DNA of 64,000 nucleotides from Molossus alvarezi. Lineage: Eukaryota; Chordata; Mammalia; Chiroptera; Molossidae. Positions 50,841 to 62,904 of the stretch are shown in pieces. The notes under the pieces were generated by a model. The model searched no databases. It saw only the letters and a program-made list of their open reading frames with translations, and was not told the origin of the DNA. The stretch's first letter is position 1, and the number at the start of each line of letters is the position of its first letter. A program made the position numbers and the translations under genes. The DNA lies in NCBI GenBank assembly GCA_037176705.1, contig CM073891.1, positions 49,106,571 through 49,170,570 on the forward strand, given 5' to 3'.

Positions 50841-52543
50841 AAAAGGGGAAGTAGGTAGGGAAGGAAGGAGAGGGCAATGTAGGAGATAATTCAATGTAAT
50901 TTAAATTTTTTTCTTTATTTTAAGTCTTACAGTCCTTGTAAATTTATAATATCCTTTGCTTTTTAAATACAACTGCTAAAGTGAAACTTGTTGGCATGGA
51001 GCAACTTATTTAATAAATATATTACTGAGTGTGTGATATTTGCAAGGCACTCTATATAGCTTAAAATATCTACAAACCCAAAATTAGTTTCTTTCTGTTA
51101 AGTATTTGGGTCATTTCTTTAGTTGTTCACTTTGTCATGACATAGGATGTATGTCCAATGTTTAAGCATTAAGTGAAGAAAAAAAGTGCCCCATTATGAA
51201 AGAAGAAAACAGGATTTAGATAAAACCAATGTGATTATCTATTAGTCAGTTGGCAAGAAACTAAGCTAAAGAGCCAAATATTTTGCAGTACATTAAATAT
51301 CTTCAATTGTCATACAGTTGGCAGATGGATATAAACTTTTATATATCATAAAGCTGCCATCAACTCAATGAATATACCTGTTTCACATTAAAATAAGTGG
51401 AAACAAGCACTAACTTTAAAGTTGTGAAGAATGACAAAAAATCAGAATATTCAAAATAAATCATATTTTGGCTATGAAAGTGAATTTTAAAGTTCAAAGG
51501 AATCACAATGACCAAAGGAAAAAATCTGGCTGAAGTCCTATGAAGACTCTTTCCCCCTAAAGGACTTCTTTTCCTTAACACCATTCCAAATAACCATCTA
51601 TGGAAGAAAGAATATAATACATAGAAAAAAAGATTGTGATGTTGAACCCACTGATGAGATTGCAAAGATGAAACAAGAAAACTAAACTCATTATTTCATG
51701 TCACCTTTCATTTAGCTTTACTATAATTTCCACGCACGGCTTGGCAAATCTGTTATGGTACGTGAGCCAGATTTTTCATAAGGCAGGATTTCAGGTATAG
51801 TGCCTTTTTATTTGAATCTGTTGTTTCATTGTTGGAATTATTTTTGACGGGCAATGTAAGTGGTTACTTTGCCTTCCCAGGTAGTTCGGGCTTGTTGTAT
51901 CCCAGTACATAACACTAGCACCATGTGGAGGCCAAGACTGGAACTACATGTTTTCAGTTGTAAGTGAAACCACATTACAAGCCTATTCATGCTCACAATT
52001 TATTTTTTATTACAAACTAAAGAATGCACTTTATGCAATAATAACGTGACGCCTTATGTTCTAAGTACAGCCGCTTTTCATGACTGATAGAGTGGTTCTT
52101 GTCAGTTAATGGGAAAAGGATTTAAATGTTTCTTGTAAAACCTTTAAGACAAGAATTTGAAGATTTCTGTTCAATAAATATTTTCTGAACAAAAGGCTTG
52201 GAATTTTGAAGAAATAACTATAAATGTGTCAGAAACAATGGTAATAAATAGGAAAACATGTCTTGTGAGAATGTGTTGATTAACATTTAGCAATTTCCAT
52301 GAAAAATGTGATAGTTTGGAGAACTCTAAAATTAATCATCTCTGATTTTATGACTCTTATGTCTCATAACTAAAGCATCTGTAATATTACTATGGTACAA
52401 TGATACAATTGCATATAAATATGTTCTCTTTATATTATCCTATGTTTTAAATAATATGAACAGAAACAATCAGCTCCTCTAAAACCTCAGCCTCCCTCCA
52501 CTTGCTTGCCCAAATAAATAAATAAATAAAATAATGTCTTTCC
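50841..52543. other. Intergenic sequence without recognised features
   Basis: AT-rich. A 101-codon minus-strand frame at 51360-51665 has no recognisable family. Confidence 0.4.
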
Positions 52544-52758
52544 ACCCTGGCCAGTTTGGCTCAGCGGTTAGAGTGTCAGCCTGTGGTCCAGAGAGACCTG
52601 GGTTCGGTTCCTGCTAAGGGCACCTACCTCGGTTGCAGTTTGTTCCTGGCCCTGGTTGGGTCATGCAGGTGGCAGCCACTCGATGTGTCCCTTTCACATC
52701 GATGTTTTTCTCTCTCTCCCTCCCACTCTGTCTGAACAACAACAACAACAACAAAAAA
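52544..52758 (+). mobile_element. Ves SINE (GAGGATAA-tail subfamily, 3'-shortened)
   Basis: Forward copy that ends at TCTGAACAACAACAAC and lacks the usual GAGGATAA segment. The GTCTTTCC duplication is on both sides. Confidence 0.9.
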
Positions 52759-53525
52759 GTCTTTCCTCAGAGACCAAAACAGAAAAAATCTTTCAAGCTA
52801 GAATTTAATTTTGTATCTGATAAAATTAAGAAATTTGTATGCTTCCAAGGAGAAATTTGTTTTTGCGTGTAGAGCTATGCCTAAAATTAATTGCAGGACA
52901 ATCTAAATGACTTGCTTAATAATCTAAATGTAGATCAATTGCCACTGTAAGAAAAAGTATACAAGTGGAATTTCAGTAAAAACTGTATACTTTAAATGAA
53001 ATTTAAATAGCTGAGCATGAAGAATTAATTAGTATATCATATACTTATAATAAGCTTGATAAGCTTTATCCAAGACTAAATACAAGAAACAATTGTTGTA
53101 AATAAAGGTGAAAATCAAAGTAAAGATTTTTTTAGTGGTGTAAGTTTTAAAATAAACTCGACCAAGTATTTTCAATGAAGTAAGCTTATAGCATTAAAAA
53201 CATAGCATATCATCTATTCCTGATTAAAAATTAGGCTAACTTGCTTAAATTTACAGAATGCTATTTTCTATAGTCTTTAACTATTATAATATTAACAGCT
53301 AATTGATATAAAATAATTCAAATATCATTTTACTCATTTTGAATAAGCAGTCAAGTAAACTAAATGTTTCTCCTAGAATTTTCTGTTATTCCCATTATTC
53401 AGTTCACTCTCCTTCTGTCAATTTTATCCTTTTCTATAGGATCAAATAATCTCTCTCTATTGAATAATCCCCAATCTCGTAGAAAAATGTAGTAGTACTT
53501 CTCATCTTAAAAATAAATCTGTCCT

Positions 53526-53634
53526 GCCCTGGCCAGTTTGGCTCAGTGGTTGAGCGTAGGCCTGCGGACCAGAGAGTCCCGGGTTCTGTTCCCGCTAGGG
53601 GCATATACCACAAAAAAATAAAAATAAATAAAAT
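53526..53634 (+). mobile_element. Half-size Ves SINE (tRNA-like head only)
   Basis: 109 bp with only the tRNA-derived head and an A-rich tail; the whole CT-rich body is missing. Perfect duplications AAATAAATCTGTCCT at 53511-53525 and 53635-53649 show that it inserted in this short form. Confidence 0.92.
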
Positions 53635-54969
53635 AAATAAATCTGTCCTTATTCTCACTTATCCTCCAGCTTGACAGCTATTTCTGAGTTCTAATTTATA
53701 GTTAAATTTGTTTCAAAATATGGTCCATACCCTGCCTTCATTTGTTCACCTCTCATTTTCTCTTTAATCCACTCCATTAGCTTGAAATAGGTTTGATTGC
53801 AGGTAATAGAAAATGAAAACAACAGTCATTTATGTATGACGAATCTGACTTACCCAGTCCAGGGGTAGATCCAGGGCTGCGGCGGCAGAATAATGAACTA
53901 ACCAACTGATAGATAACTAACATGAGCATTTTTAGTTGTGCTTATCCGTCCTCAGTAGGTGGCCTCTACCTCTCTGTTCAAGCTTCATCCATAACTCCCT
54001 CTTCGTAGCCAAGAAATAAGCAGGAATTAATGAAGAAGGACATGCCCTCTTCATTTCATGATACTGCCTGGAAAAACCTAACATTCTGACCCCAATATTT
54101 TTTCAGTGCCACAGATTCAGACCCACAACCATGTCTTTTCTCCATCTTCCTATGTGATGGAATTGCAAGGTGTCCACTTGGCTGAACTGAATTACCTTCG
54201 CTAGAATTTTCTTTCTTATCTATTTCTATTAGGTTGAGCCAAAAAGGAAACTCTTGGGGGATTTGGAGGGTGGAAGGGAAGCATAAAGCATTTTGTAACA
54301 CGCCTGTTTTATTTTATTTGCATCTGCAACTGCTCCGCCTTCCCAGGAACCTCCTTCAGCTTATCTGTTTCCTGGACCAGGTATGTGTGTTTATTCACAA
54401 CTAAGGACTCTCCCTGGCTTCTGCTGGATGCCCATGGTCAGAGTCAACATGGGCTCATTGGGTTCAGTTTCATATTTGCAGGTTCCAGCTTGTTTTTCCT
54501 CTCAAATTTGACAACAACCTCCTTCTTTTCTGACTCCCTGCTCTGTGTACTTAAAAGTCTAGCATTAGACATAAAGGCAGCAGCTTGACAGAGACTTATT
54601 AACCCACTTTCACAAAGTATATGGTTAAATCCCTGTTACAAATCCATATAGATCTTCTAAAAGTTCCATTTTAATTGTACCCTCTAATAATTTCATTTGA
54701 GTCCATAGCTTTTAATAACATCTCTGTGCTGAGGAGCCTACATTTACATCAATAAAGTCAACCCTTCCACTAAACTCAAAGATATTTGCATATCCAGTTC
54801 ATAGTTCCACTTGAATTTTAATAAACATCTTCAACATGTTCAAAGCAGAATGGTTGGTTTCTTACTTTCCCATTGTCCCTCAATCTGTAAATCTATTTCC
54901 CCTAGCTCAATAAATAGAAATGACTAGGTTCCTTCCCACCAGTATTTTTCTGCTCCATATCAATTAGAA

Positions 54970-55200
54970 TAAAAATCAAATTCCTATAGTGGTCTATGAG
55001 GTCCTTCCTGATCTGGCTCTTGCCTTGTCTTCCACCGTATCTATCATTCTTCTCTCTCATTGCATGGGAACCACACAACTCCCTTGGTGGCCTCGGGCTG
55101 GCCAAGCACACTCCCACTTCAGAGCCTTTGCACTTGCTCGTTCCTCTGCCTATAAAACTTTGCCCACGGAAATTCATGTCTTACCTCATAATAATTCTAA
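54970..55200 (+). mobile_element. L2 fragment
   Basis: L2 3' words in order: GAGGTCCTTCCTGATCTGGC, GCCAAGCACACTCCCACTTC, AGAGCCTTTGCACTTGCTCG, TTCCTCTGCCTATAAAAC. Confidence 0.7.
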
Positions 55201-55394
55201 ACTGTCATTACAAGTCAAAAAGTTAAGAAGAGAGAATTACTAAGAAAATAAATGCTGAATGTAATTACATTATAATTTATAATGCTAAACACTAATATCT
55301 TCTGTTTCAACCATCTACAAATACTATGATGTTTTTATATGAAAGAATTTTTTTCAGACCAATATTTGGAGTAAAATAACATGTTTTAAATCCT

Positions 55395-55500
55395 GCTTTA
55401 ATATTATGTAGTTGGGTGCCCGTAATCAAAGTATTAACTTTTTCTGAGCATTGTTTTCTAGCCTCTGTAAAGGAGGTAGTTATAATAAGTAAGCTTAAGT
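55395..55500 (-). mobile_element. Possible MIR fragment
   Basis: Reverse-orientation words GTAGTTGGGTGCCCGTAATC and TTCTAGCCTCTGTAAAGGA. Diverged. Confidence 0.4.
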
Positions 55501-56423
55501 AGAATAACCACTTTGAAACTGATATGATTATATTCAAAGCTTTAATATATAAATAGTTCTATGCTTTTTCTATATTGTTTTGTATTAACATCATCACATT
55601 AAAATATTTAAATAAGTACTTCTATTTCAACATTTTGGGGGTATGAAAATATCTGCATGGAAATCTCTAAGTGTGTTAGCTTTTATTTCTACAATTTGAA
55701 CAGTGAGTTAAAATATTTTTCCTCATAAGAACTCTCTCCTATCAGGTACTTCTGGAAATAACATTACATAAAGGATAACTGATTTTTTTGAGTAAGATTT
55801 AAATAACTTGGTTCTTGTGTTATTTCTAGTGTTGCGTATATTCAAAGGCACGCTGTATATATGGAATGTCTTCTGTGTGTTGTTGAAGACATGTAGGCAC
55901 GAGGCAACCCCACACCTCTCCATTCCCAGTGATTAAATGAACAAACTTTTCAGAAAGACAATCTTGCCTCTCAGAATAAAAGAGAGCTAGTATCTTACAA
56001 TCAATATAGGAACATTCTTTTAACACATTTTCAACAAGGTCAGAAGTCATAGGAGTATAAAATGCTTTTGAAAACTATGTTGAACAACTTAATCTGCAGA
56101 GCAAAATATTTACAAAATCTTTATCTTAGGGTATCTATTTTAGGGATTTGTTTCTTTGTAAAAATAGACTCATTAAGAGATTTTTAAAAATATTCATTAC
56201 TCACAGGTGGGGAAAATGATATTTATTCTGACTAAATTTATATCCCTTGATTATGTAACATTACCATTACAAGCCTGGGCATATACTCACTGTAATGTAT
56301 GTATTTCAATGTATTCATTTACTCCTTACTGAAGAATGAAAAAAATAATGAATGAAAGAAAATACATCAAATACTTGAAGTTAAGATTTGGTTAAGTTTT
56401 ATTATTATCAGAAATTAATAATT

Positions 56424-56606
56424 GCCCTGGCCAGTAGTTCAGCTGGTTAGAGTGTCATCCCAATATGCCAAGGTTTCAGGTTTGATGACTGGTCAGGGCA
56501 CATATGAGGAGTAACCAATGAATGCATAAATAAGTGGAACAACAAATCAGTATCTCTCTCTCTCTCTAAAAAAAAAAAAAAAAAAAGAAAGAAAGAAAAG
56601 AAAAAA
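56424..56606 (+). mobile_element. Diverged Ves-like SINE
   Basis: Forward copy with GCCCTGGCCAGTAGTTCAGC, then GTTAGAGTGTCATCCC and a GGTCAGGGCACATATGA block, followed by a divergent body and a long A tail. No clear duplication. Confidence 0.75.
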
Positions 56607-56611
56607 ACTGG

Positions 56612-56750
56612 GGGCAGGTGATGGATATATTCCGTATCTTGACTGTAATTGATTATTTCACAAGTGTATACATATATCAAAAATGCAAAAAAATGAACAC
56701 CTTAAAAATGTGTATTTATTGTATGTTAGTTATACCTTAATATATAAATT
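56612..56750 (+). mobile_element. L1M-family 3' end fragment
   Basis: GGTGATGGATATATTCCGTA, ACAAGTGTATACATATATCA and TTAGTTATACCTTAATAT match the L1M 3' terminus. Confidence 0.6.
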
Positions 56751-57220
56751 TAAAATTGATACTTAAATGTTAGGTGTAAATTTTTTAACTTATAACATGT
56801 TTTTAGAATATAATATTCAAGATAAGCCTGGTGTAGAGAAATTATGGGGGTAAAGCAAAATCTTAAATCATCATGCTCTGTTCTAATATAAGTAAGATGA
56901 TCATTTAAAACAATGTTTGGCACTAACACACTCCTGATATAACAAAAATTTTGTCTAACAAATAATCTTTTGCTCTTTTTAGCTATGACCAAGACCTTGT
57001 TTTGTTGAGAATAAAACTTAAAAATTCACCTCTTCCTCCCCGCAACAGGGAGCTGTGGGTTTCTCACCACTCCGGTCTAGAGAAGCAGAGCCAGTAGCCA
57101 CGAGACTGCATCAGGTTCAATACCTGTCCTTCTCAAAGGCAATTGCTCATTCTCCTCTTTTTTAAAAACTTTTTTTATTCCTCGCCAAGAGCACTTTTCT
57201 TTTTCTTTCTTTCTTTCTTT

Positions 57221-57459
57221 TTTTAATTCTCATCTGAGGACACTTTCTGCATTCATAGAGAGAGAGGGAGAGAGGGAGGAAGAGAGAGAGAGAGAAACAT
57301 CGATGTGAGAGAGACACATAGACTGGCTGCCACCCACACAACCCCAACCGGGGCCAGGGACAAACTACAACCGAGGTACGTGCCCTCAGCAGGAACCAAA
57401 CCCGGGTCTCTCCAGACCGCGGGCCGACGCTCCAACCACTGAGCCAAACTGGCCAGGGC
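57221..57459 (-). mobile_element. Ves SINE (GAGGATAA-tail subfamily)
   Basis: Reversed copy with AATTCTCATCTGAGGACACT at the left and CTGAGCCAAACTGGCCAGGG at the right. Confidence 0.92.
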
Positions 57460-57989
57460 TCTTTCTCCTTTTTAAAGGTTCTGCTATTTTGAAACTTATC
57501 CCTTTTAAACTAACCACTCTCCTATCTGATGCTGCCTATAGCCTCTTTATTAGCCCCAATCTTTCATCAAAGATTATGGCACTCTAAATAATTTCAATAT
57601 TCAAATGACTGACTTACCCAACACATTCAATTCCTTGAGCTTCTTCTAATCATCATTAGCTTCTTCCTAAACACCCATCTCATCGTCATAATTGAGATAT
57701 TTTTGCTACAAAATCTCTCCACTTCCAAAAGCATGAATTCTGTAACCATCCTCAGAGCAAAACCTCCTCTACCTCACATTTCATTTTTTAAGTCTTCAAT
57801 TTCTAAACTGCAGATGCCAGAAAACAAGTATTTTAGGTTTTGTACCCATAGGATCTCTGCCTTAACTACTCAGCTCTACTGTCATAATGCAACAACAGCT
57901 GTAGATAATATGTAAACAAATGGGCGTGGCTGTGCTGGAAATATATATGTTTTAAATGGACACTGAAGCTTGAATTTCTTATAGTTTTT

Positions 57990-58125
57990 AAATGTCTCAA
58001 AATATATATCTTTGATATTTTTTCAACCATTGAACAATGTGGAAAACTTGTTTTACCTGCAGGCTACACAAAAAAGAAGGCCAGATTAGGTCCATGGGCT
58101 GTCATTTGCAAACCCTGCTATATCT
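57990..58125 (-). mobile_element. hAT-type MER fragment
   Basis: Contains TTTCAACCATTGAACAATGT, then AGGCCAGATTAGGTCCATGG and TCATTTGCAAACCCTGCT. It is the complement of the same family as the element at 60964. Confidence 0.6.
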
Positions 58126-58329
58126 CATCAGGTCCTTTAGATTACTCACGTTCTGACTTTCTTCCAATTCATCACCCTTCTCCTGTTTTTACTTCCCTCT
58201 TTCTCCTGCTTTGATTCTAAGAGTGCCCTATTTCAATGATGCTCTTACCAATAACTTAAATCCCTTAGTTCCTTGCTTTCATTCTTCCACCATCTGGCAA
58301 AACACCAGCCTTGTATCAACCCAATAACA

Positions 58330-58690
58330 TGCTTTCTCCATGACTAGGGAGCTAGGTACACTGCTGCAGAAGGTCACAGCAGGGAAGAATGAAGTTACAC
58401 TAACGAATCAGACACTAACTCAGCCAGCCTCTCTACACTGCCAGAGCCCCATTAGGGAAGTGTCCACTTCCAGGTTCACTCGGGTTGTTGGTAAAATTCA
58501 GCTTATTGTCACTGTGGAATTGAGGACTTCAGTTTCTTATAGGCTGTCCATGGAGACTGCTCTTAGTCTTAAAGCCCCCCAAACCCCAGACTCTTGTCAT
58601 GTGGGATTCCTCAACATAGCCACTAGCTTCCTTAAAGTGAGCACAGGAGAAACTCCAACAAGACAGTACAGTTTCATATAACACAGTCAC
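58330..58690. repeat. Probable ancient repeat, unassigned
   Basis: TTTCTTATAGGCTGTCCATG and CATGTGGGATTCCTCAACAT have the style of a common old mammalian repeat, but I cannot name the family. It accounts for a 113-codon plus-strand frame. Confidence 0.3.
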
Positions 58691-59081
58691 ACAATCAACA
58701 CACATAAACACGTATATCTGATCACTCCTGCTATATTCTATTGCTATATTCTATGTTATATATAGTTATCACCTATAAGATGCAAATGCACCCTGAGTTA
58801 AAAGAGGCGCATTGTACTTAAAGGGAAATTTAAAATATTCATTTCATGGTATCTGAGTTGCCTCCTGTTTGATATGCAGTCTATTCTTTGCTCAGCTGTT
58901 CTGCTTAACTGTTTCAATAATTTATCACTTGAGAGACACTTTGCATTTTAAAGGACTCCCAAACAGTTATCAGTAATCTTCTGATGAAAAGAAAAAAATA
59001 ATAAAAATGGTAATGTTACTATCTATGCATGTTCAAAAAGTAAATTGGTCATATTTGCTTTGGCTTTTTTAAAAATAATTT

Positions 59082-59321
59082 TTTTGTTAATCCGCACGTG
59101 AAGATATTTTTTCCATTGATCTTTAGAGAGAGTGGAAGGGAGGGAGGAAAGGAGAGAGAGACACACACACACATCGATTGGTTGCCTCCTGAATGAACCT
59201 GGACTAGGGCCTGGGATAGAATTTGCAACCCAGGTAGGTACATGTCCTTGACCAAAATAGAACCCACAACCCTTCAGTGTGCAGGCTGACACTCTAACCA
59301 CTGAGCAACACTGGCCAGGGC
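59082..59321 (-). mobile_element. Ves SINE (diverged)
   Basis: Reversed copy with AATCCGCACGTGAAGATATT at the left and GAGCAACACTGGCCAGGGC at the right. Duplications starting TGCTTTGGCTTTTT are on both sides. Confidence 0.9.
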
Positions 59322-60529
59322 TGCTTTGGCTTTTTAAAAATTATTTGTTGAGGTTATCTCTATTAAAACCAGGTCTGTAGCCTAGGCAGTTTGCTGTTGT
59401 CTTTTGTTGGTAGGTTCTAAGTTGTTATTTGAATTACATCTGACTTAATAATTTGCTGTTTGCATAAATCCAATGACACTGTTTTGTAAAAGTATTTCTA
59501 ATTGTATCTTGGATACCATTGTAGACTGTTAGCTTACCCAGCAGCTATTCATCTATATGGCAATTCTCACAGAATAAATACCAAGAATAGCTTTATAATA
59601 AAGAACAAATGATACATAATGAATGCATGCATGCAAACACACACCCTATCTGTAAACATATTCAGGGAATTTGAAGAAAGTTTTGAAGAAATGTTTATAA
59701 CTTGTTAGATTAAAATAAATGCTTATAATTTATTAATTCTATGAAATAATTGGATTTTTGGAATTTAGACAAGTTAAAAATGATTAAAATTTAAATAATG
59801 TTCTACTTTAAGGTTCTTTTCATCTCTAAATTGGAAGACAATAAATTACTTTTCTAATAATAAGAAACATTAGTATAATATTTCACTCATAACAATAAGT
59901 GAGGGAAAGTCAGAATTGCAAATTCTGTTTTCACCAAGAAGCCAACAAACTCCGGAATGCATTTCAGTGTTTTTATATTTGATGTATCATCTTTTGTCAT
60001 CATGTTGTTACAGAGATTTTTGTTGTTTTAAAACACGAGGAACCACGCTATTCACATTATTTTTGTTTTTGTTCATGCAGGCTTTGTATAATGAACATCT
60101 TAGTATGATTTTAGTAATTTCTTTTTGTTTTGAATTATGATTACAGCTGATTTGCATTTGCTGCCCTTTGTTTAGGTGTATAGAACTTCATTTATATTTC
60201 TGGAACATATTCAGAAGAATTAAGACTTTTCAAATACCTTTTGTGTATTTAAAAAAATGTTTTTCTAAATATTCATTAACTTTGCAACAACAATAACAAC
60301 AAAATATATCCAGGTGTCTTCCCTTTATGTATCCAAGTACCCACTGCCTGTGCGCTGATCCTTCAATTGATGCTTTTATTCATCTTTTGAAATCTATAAT
60401 TAGCCTGTAGCCATTCTTTTTTAGCTTTAGCAGGTTAAACTGAGTAATCATTAGTCAGTCTCCAAACTTTCAATTGTCCTTACTGTGTTTTCCATTACTC
60501 TCTTAAGATACCAAGGCCTAATAAAATGT
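59322..60529. other. Intergenic AT-rich sequence without recognised features
   Basis: No gene or confident repeat. Confidence 0.4.
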
Positions 60530-60830
60530 GACTTACCCTTAAGTTAGAATACTAGGCTGCCATTTAAAAATAATCTTTTTTGGATGCTCATTTAATAACA
60601 TGTAGAAAGCTTATGAAATATTTTCAGTGGAAAATTAGATTATTAAATTGTGTATAAAGCAATGTTTGTATGTATTCACAAATATCTGGCTAAACTTAGA
60701 GTTTAACAGTGTTTGAAGGAAATGGTTTTCATAATTTTAAATTTCTCCTTTAGAATTTTCAATACATTCCATAAGCATGTATTACATAGGTAATAAAGGA
60801 CATTTTCTTTTTTTCATGATTGTCTTATTT
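60530..60830 (+). mobile_element. L1M-family 3' end fragment
   Basis: Words AGGCTGCCATTTAAAAATAA, GTAGAAAGCTTATGAAATAT, TGTTTGAAGGAAATGG and ATAAGCATGTATTACATAGG, in the L1M order. Confidence 0.6.
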
Positions 60831-60963
60831 TATTGTCTTTAATATAATTTGCAGATGTTTGAGACTAGATCCATTCTATTTGCAATTCTATATTTTGCTT
60901 TTCAAATGTTCTATTATTTCTAATAGAAGGTCAATTTATGGAAGGTTACTATGCTGTAGAATT

Positions 60964-61262
60964 GAAGTCATCAAATTATAGCCACAGGCTAGGCAGTCTA
61001 CAGTGAGCTAAGAAGGGTTTTACATTTTTGAATGGTGAGGGAAAAAATCTAAATAATAATATTTTTGTGATATGTAAAAACTGAATTAAATTCAAACTTT
61101 AGTGTTCATAAAGCACTGTTGCAACACAGCACCACACACTTGTTTCCATATTATCTAGGACTGCTTTTAAACTACAGAGGCAGGGTTGAGCAATTGCAAC
61201 AGAAACTGAATGGCCCACAAAACTAAAATATTCACTATTGGGCCATTTACAGAATGTTTGCT
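60964..61262 (+). mobile_element. hAT-type MER element
   Basis: Almost the whole of a non-autonomous element is present: TCATCAAATTATAGCCACAG at the left, TTTACATTTTTGAATGGTGA, TTGAGCAATTGCAACAGAAA, and GGGCCATTTACAGAATGTTT at the right. Confidence 0.72.
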
Positions 61263-61274
61263 AACACGTGATTA

Positions 61275-61400
61275 AGATCTTGGCTTCTCAAATTTTGCTG
61301 CATACAAATCACAAAGATCTTAAACATAAATTTTGATCTAAAACTCTGAATTTAAAAGAAGTTCCAGGTGACGTTAATGCTGCTAATCCATAAACCACAC
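61275..61400 (+). mobile_element. MER5-like hAT-Charlie fragment
   Basis: CTCAAATTTTGCTGCATACA, then GTTCCAGGTGACGTTAATGC and ACCACACTGTAAGTAGTAAA, as in MER5A. It lies just right of the other hAT element. Confidence 0.65.
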
Positions 61401-62599
61401 TGTAAGTAGTAAAGCTTTGGATTACCACTTTAATGTAATATGTGACATGTACTAGTTACAAAAAAGTAATTAAAAGACACACACATCATTTCCATGGCAT
61501 TTTTTCTATTGTGTTTGTGTGTTTGTGAGACCTCAAATCACTAATGGATCTGGACAGATTCTGAGTAAGGGTAGAGATAAACATATAATAAAAGAAATAG
61601 TTACAGAACATTAATGTACAGTAAGTTTTTAAGGAAGAATTTCTAAATTTTATAGCCTATGAACAGTATTCAATACACTGACACATCCCAACAGACTGTA
61701 TTTTCTGATATAATTATTCATGTAATAACAGAAGAATTAAACATACTATATTCCCACAGATATTACAATATTCATTTCTAACATACTTAGTAATAAGTGT
61801 GCATATAAAACCTATAATAATTATTAGGTTATAATTTTTTAGTTCTTTCCCCTATTGGAGAAGTTACTCAAACTGTTTTAAAAACCACAAAGAAAATAGC
61901 TCTGGCAAATTATTGTAAGTATTGACTATACACCACAGGAGTGGCCGCTAAGCCCCTCTTTCTCAGTATTGCTGGAATGACACAGCAGGTCATTGTTTTG
62001 GAGGAGATTTCCCAGGGAGGAACTAAGGGGTTATAGTCTTTGCTGTGTGGGGTGCTCTCTGTTTGGATTCTCACCTCTTTCTAAATTGCTTCCTCTCCTC
62101 TCAGGCTGGCATGGTAAGGACGAGCTAGTGATTATCTTCTCTTGGGAGGTCTCTTTGTCCTTGTAAAATTTAGCAAAACCAGGACAAGGAACCCTGAGGC
62201 GCCCAGTTTATAGCAGCTCTTCTCTAAACTTCAGGGAGAAGTATTCTTTTACTTGGGTCAAGATTCTTGCCTCTGGTTATTAGGGGAGGATACTCTAGGA
62301 CAAGATCAGAAAAACCACCACTAAGCCTAATTCCAGTCTAGACTTTAAAACTAAAGGAAGAGTAGAATTCCCAGAGTAATTTGGGATTAAAGCCCTAGTA
62401 ATAAAAACATAAATTAACACTTCCATTTTCACTGTAGTTTCATTTCTGGAAAATCCCAAATCCCTTATGTTTGAAACCCCAAATATTTTTTTGTTTGTTT
62501 GTTTATATGTGAAATAGAATGAGATTTTATGTTTGGATACTATACAAAAATAGTTCAATTATATAAGTGTTTAGCAACCTATTTTAAACTTACACAAGA

Positions 62600-62765
62600 A
62601 GTTTTTTCCTTGTGCCAAACTGTTCAGTGTGGCTGGTATTCCTGCCACTAGGTGTTGGTAGTGTCCCCCAATCATGGTGCAAACCAAAACTGCCTCTACC
62701 AATCCAGATGTCCCCTGGTGGTACAAAACCCATTAACAACCTATACTACAGAGCAAGAATCAGAA
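62600..62765 (+). mobile_element. hAT-type MER fragment
   Basis: Words GTATTCCTGCCACTAGGTGT, GTGTCCCCCAATCATGGTGC and CCAGATGTCCCCTGGTGGTA resemble a common MER element. Diverged. Confidence 0.5.
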
Positions 62766-62904
62766 TAATAGTAAACAATAATTCTAAAAACACTTAGGTT
62801 TTCAGGATACAGTACCTTACTTCTTTTAGCAATGAGTTTATCTCAGCTACTTAATTATGTATCCTTTTCAAATTGCATTTCTAAAGCATAGGGATGTACA
62901 TTCA

